Assembly (NCBI GenBank): GCA_902769055.1
Contig: CACXNL010000008.1
Location: forward strand, 1 to 52,163
Direction of reading: 5' to 3'
DNA from: an uncultured Pseudomonadota bacterium
GTDB taxonomy: Bacteria; Pseudomonadota; Alphaproteobacteria; RUG11792
DNA: 52,163 nt
Of the stretch, positions 50,521-52,163 are shown piece by piece. The position numbers were made by a program, and so were the translations under genes. How positions within the stretch are numbered: position 1 is the first letter of the stretch; each line of letters starts with the position of its first letter. The notes below the pieces were generated by a model. That model saw only the letters and a program-made list of their open reading frames with translations. It searched no databases and was not told the DNA's origin.

Positions 50521-52163
50521 CTATAAACAGTATATCGGTAATTCACAAATTATAACGTTCCCTGTTTGTTCGTTTGATTGTAGGGAAAGCAGACCATCAT
50601 TCATTTTTACGAGCTTGTTAGCCAAGATGAGATTAAATTCAATCAAATGCTCCGAGCAGCAAGTATCCGAATCATCAAGCAATGCTTTTTGTAGCCTTTC
50701 CAGTTCGTCGTCCGGCAAAACTGTTCCATTATCCTTTAACGTAATCTCGATATATTCCTGAGAACTACCGATTGATGCCGAAATTTTTACAAATCCTTCA
50801 GATGAAAGGCTGCGTATCGAACGTGATACCAAGTGGAGCACAGCCTTTTTCATCGAATTTTTATCTATAAAAACGGTAAGGTTCGGATCCGTAAAGTTAG
50901 TGGATAAAGTTATATTTTTATCTTTTAATTTATCTGTAAACAACGATATTGTATCCTGAACGAATTTTAGCAAATTCACTTCGGACTTTTTGATTTTTAA
51001 TAACCCCGCATCTATTTTTGACAAATCTATAAGCGTCTCGACAACCTCAGACAGTTGTTCGGTGGAGTTTACAATTCCGTTACAATATTCCTTTTGTTTT
51101 TCATTCAGCTCTCCGAAATAGTCTTTTCTCAATATTTCGGCAAAACCTGAAACTGCTTGGATAGGAGCACGCACCTCTTGCGATATGTTCGAAACCAAAT
51201 TGGACTTAAGCACACCAATTTGATTAGTTATATTTTCCACTTCAGCATTAACTCTGTCTAGAGCAACAGCATCGCTCATATCTGAAAACTTCAACAGATT
51301 TAAGCCCTCATGAAGCGGCACATAATCACACTTAATTGTCTTCCCGAAAGTAAATTTCAGTGTCTCCGAAAAACTGTTTCGATTGGATATCATTTCGATT
51401 ATCTTTAAACTCTGCAACTTAGCTTTGTCATCAGGCTCAAGCAGATGCGACGACGCTTCAAGGAACTTGTTTAAATCTTTATCAACGATATCCTGTTTCC
51501 ACAACGCTTTTGCAGCAGCGTTCGCTATCTTCACCCTATTGTCAGTTCCAAAAACGATAACCCCTTCGGATAGAGCTTCCAACACCTCGTTGTGAACCAA
51601 TGCGAGTGAATTTACCTTTCTTTCGAGACTTACTTTACTTGTTATGTTTTCAAACAAAAAAACTAACCCACCATCGTCGTTTGGAGTTATCGTCAAAGAC
51701 AGGACATCACCATTTTTGAGATACATATTCACGCACTGAGGAGCAGCAACATCCCGAAATAGCTCTTTCGCTTTTTGCTTGTATTTCAGAACATCAGCGG
51801 AAGTAATAATCGAGCCGTTACATACCATATAATCCAGTATGTCCGACAGCTTGCAATTGTTGTAAATATCGAGTCCATTTATCTGAAATAGTTTTATAAC
51901 GGCTAAATTTGCAAAAACAAGAATTTCATGTGCGTCAAATACCGCAATCGGAACAGAAATATTATCAAAAATCATGTTTGCTTGTTTTTTATAGTTGCGA
52001 TAACTCGTTTCGATTTCTTCTTTATCCGTTATGTCAACCGCAACGCCAGTCGATCTGTTATTTCCCATAAATGGCGTTTCCTCAATCGACAACAGGCGCC
52101 GTTCACCGTTTATAACGACGTGCTCAGTAAATTTTTTCGGCTTAGACGAATATAAACTTTGAT
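50521..52163 (-). CDS. DivL-like PAS sensor pseudokinase, 5' end missing
   Basis: The frame stays open to the right edge, so the N-terminus lies outside the window. The visible part has the end of a PAS domain (GVAVDITDKEEIE), two more PAS-like units (about 35-150 and 165-275, counted from the TTG at 52092), a dimerisation helix pair and a GHKL-like domain. The H-box reads NISQEVRAPIQAVSGFAEIL: the phosphoacceptor His is Gln (codon 51178-51180). The N-box Asn is lost and the G1 box is weak (LKDNGTVL). The segment RKDYFGELNEKQKEY after it is like DivL and PleC kinases. It is likely a signalling pseudokinase. Confidence 0.8.
   Translation of the reverse strand, partial: QSLYSSKPKKFTEHVVINGERRLLSIEETPFMGNNRSTGVAVDITDKEEIETSYRNYKKQANMIFDNISVPIAVFDAHEILVFANLAVIKLFQINGLDIYNNCKLSDILDYMVCNGSIITSADVLKYKQKAKELFRDVAAPQCVNMYLKNGDVLSLTITPNDDGGLVFLFENITSKVSLERKVNSLALVHNEVLEALSEGVIVFGTDNRVKIANAAAKALWKQDIVDKDLNKFLEASSHLLEPDDKAKLQSLKIIEMISNRNSFSETLKFTFGKTIKCDYVPLHEGLNLLKFSDMSDAVALDRVNAEVENITNQIGVLKSNLVSNISQEVRAPIQAVSGFAEILRKDYFGELNEKQKEYCNGIVNSTEQLSEVVETLIDLSKIDAGLLKIKKSEVNLLKFVQDTISLFTDKLKDKNITLSTNFTDPNLTVFIDKNSMKKAVLHLVSRSIRSLSSEGFVKISASIGSSQEYIEITLKDNGTVLPDDELERLQKALLDDSDTCCSEHLIEFNLILANKLVKMNDGLLSLQSNEQTGNVIICELPIYCL

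Overview
The window is AT-rich and looks like the chromosome of an obligately intracellular alphaproteobacterium, most likely in or near Holosporales/Rickettsiales. The evidence is an ATP/ADP translocase of the Tlc type (48741-50282), alphaproteobacterial markers (LpxI, GapR, a fused IspDF, a FYDLN-acid zinc-ribbon protein, a ChpT-like phosphotransferase), importers for amino acids and metabolites, and many exported proteins of unknown function. No rRNA, CRISPR array, transposase or integrase was found. Two genes run off the window edges: a hypothetical gene on the left and a sensor kinase on the right.

Layout. 1-4.4 kb: a tight plus-strand run of a partial hypothetical gene, recA, lpxI, a XerD-like recombinase and miaA. 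4.4-10.8 kb: an exported kinase-fold protein, dprA-radC, gapR, bioD-bioA, a secreted protein and greA. 11.1-19.4 kb: an aromatic amino acid permease, an exported LD-carboxypeptidase, four tandem membrane-anchored family-25 glycosyltransferases, a secreted coiled-coil protein, a CNNM/CBS protein and an esterase. 19.5-26.9 kb: a membrane-anchored hypothetical, an N-terminally short rpsD, rbfA-nuoD, a membrane protein, grpE-cysS-pgpA, pal and an ftsB-like gene. 26.9-30 kb: a three-gene minus-strand operon shaped like an inner-membrane platform of a type IV pilus or type II secretion system, then a secreted protein and dps. 30.3-36.6 kb: tRNA-Lys, tRNA-Glu, radA, rmuC, pyrG, the ChpT-like gene, a short trmB and an XRE regulator. 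36.5-39.1 kb: two phage or gene-transfer-agent connector genes, a long structured non-coding stretch, dapB and ssb. 39.3-48.6 kb: dedA, psd, tRNA-Arg, tRNA-Ala, an ABC-like protein with a ruined ATPase, an HD hydrolase, ispDF, rpmJ (41 codons), an EamA transporter, a broken autotransporter-like adhesin, a zinc-ribbon protein and trpS. 48.7-52.2 kb: tlc and a DivL-like pseudokinase.

How it fits together. The most interesting signal is regulatory. Eight exact TTAA-N7-TTAA sequences, the form of the alphaproteobacterial CtrA box, lie in intergenic DNA. They are next to gapR, several exported proteins, the pilus-like operon, the adhesin and rpsD/rbfA. The same window encodes a ChpT-like phosphotransferase and a kinase whose phosphoacceptor His is Gln, as expected for a DivL-type protein. 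I infer that a CckA-ChpT-CtrA-type circuit survives here and controls mainly envelope and secreted proteins; this is not proven.

A second theme is degeneration or repurposing inside intact reading frames: the ABC protein without catalytic motifs, the shortened S4, TrmB and NuoD, and enzyme folds normally found in the cytoplasm that carry signal peptides. All calls come from reading the sequence; no database search was run.
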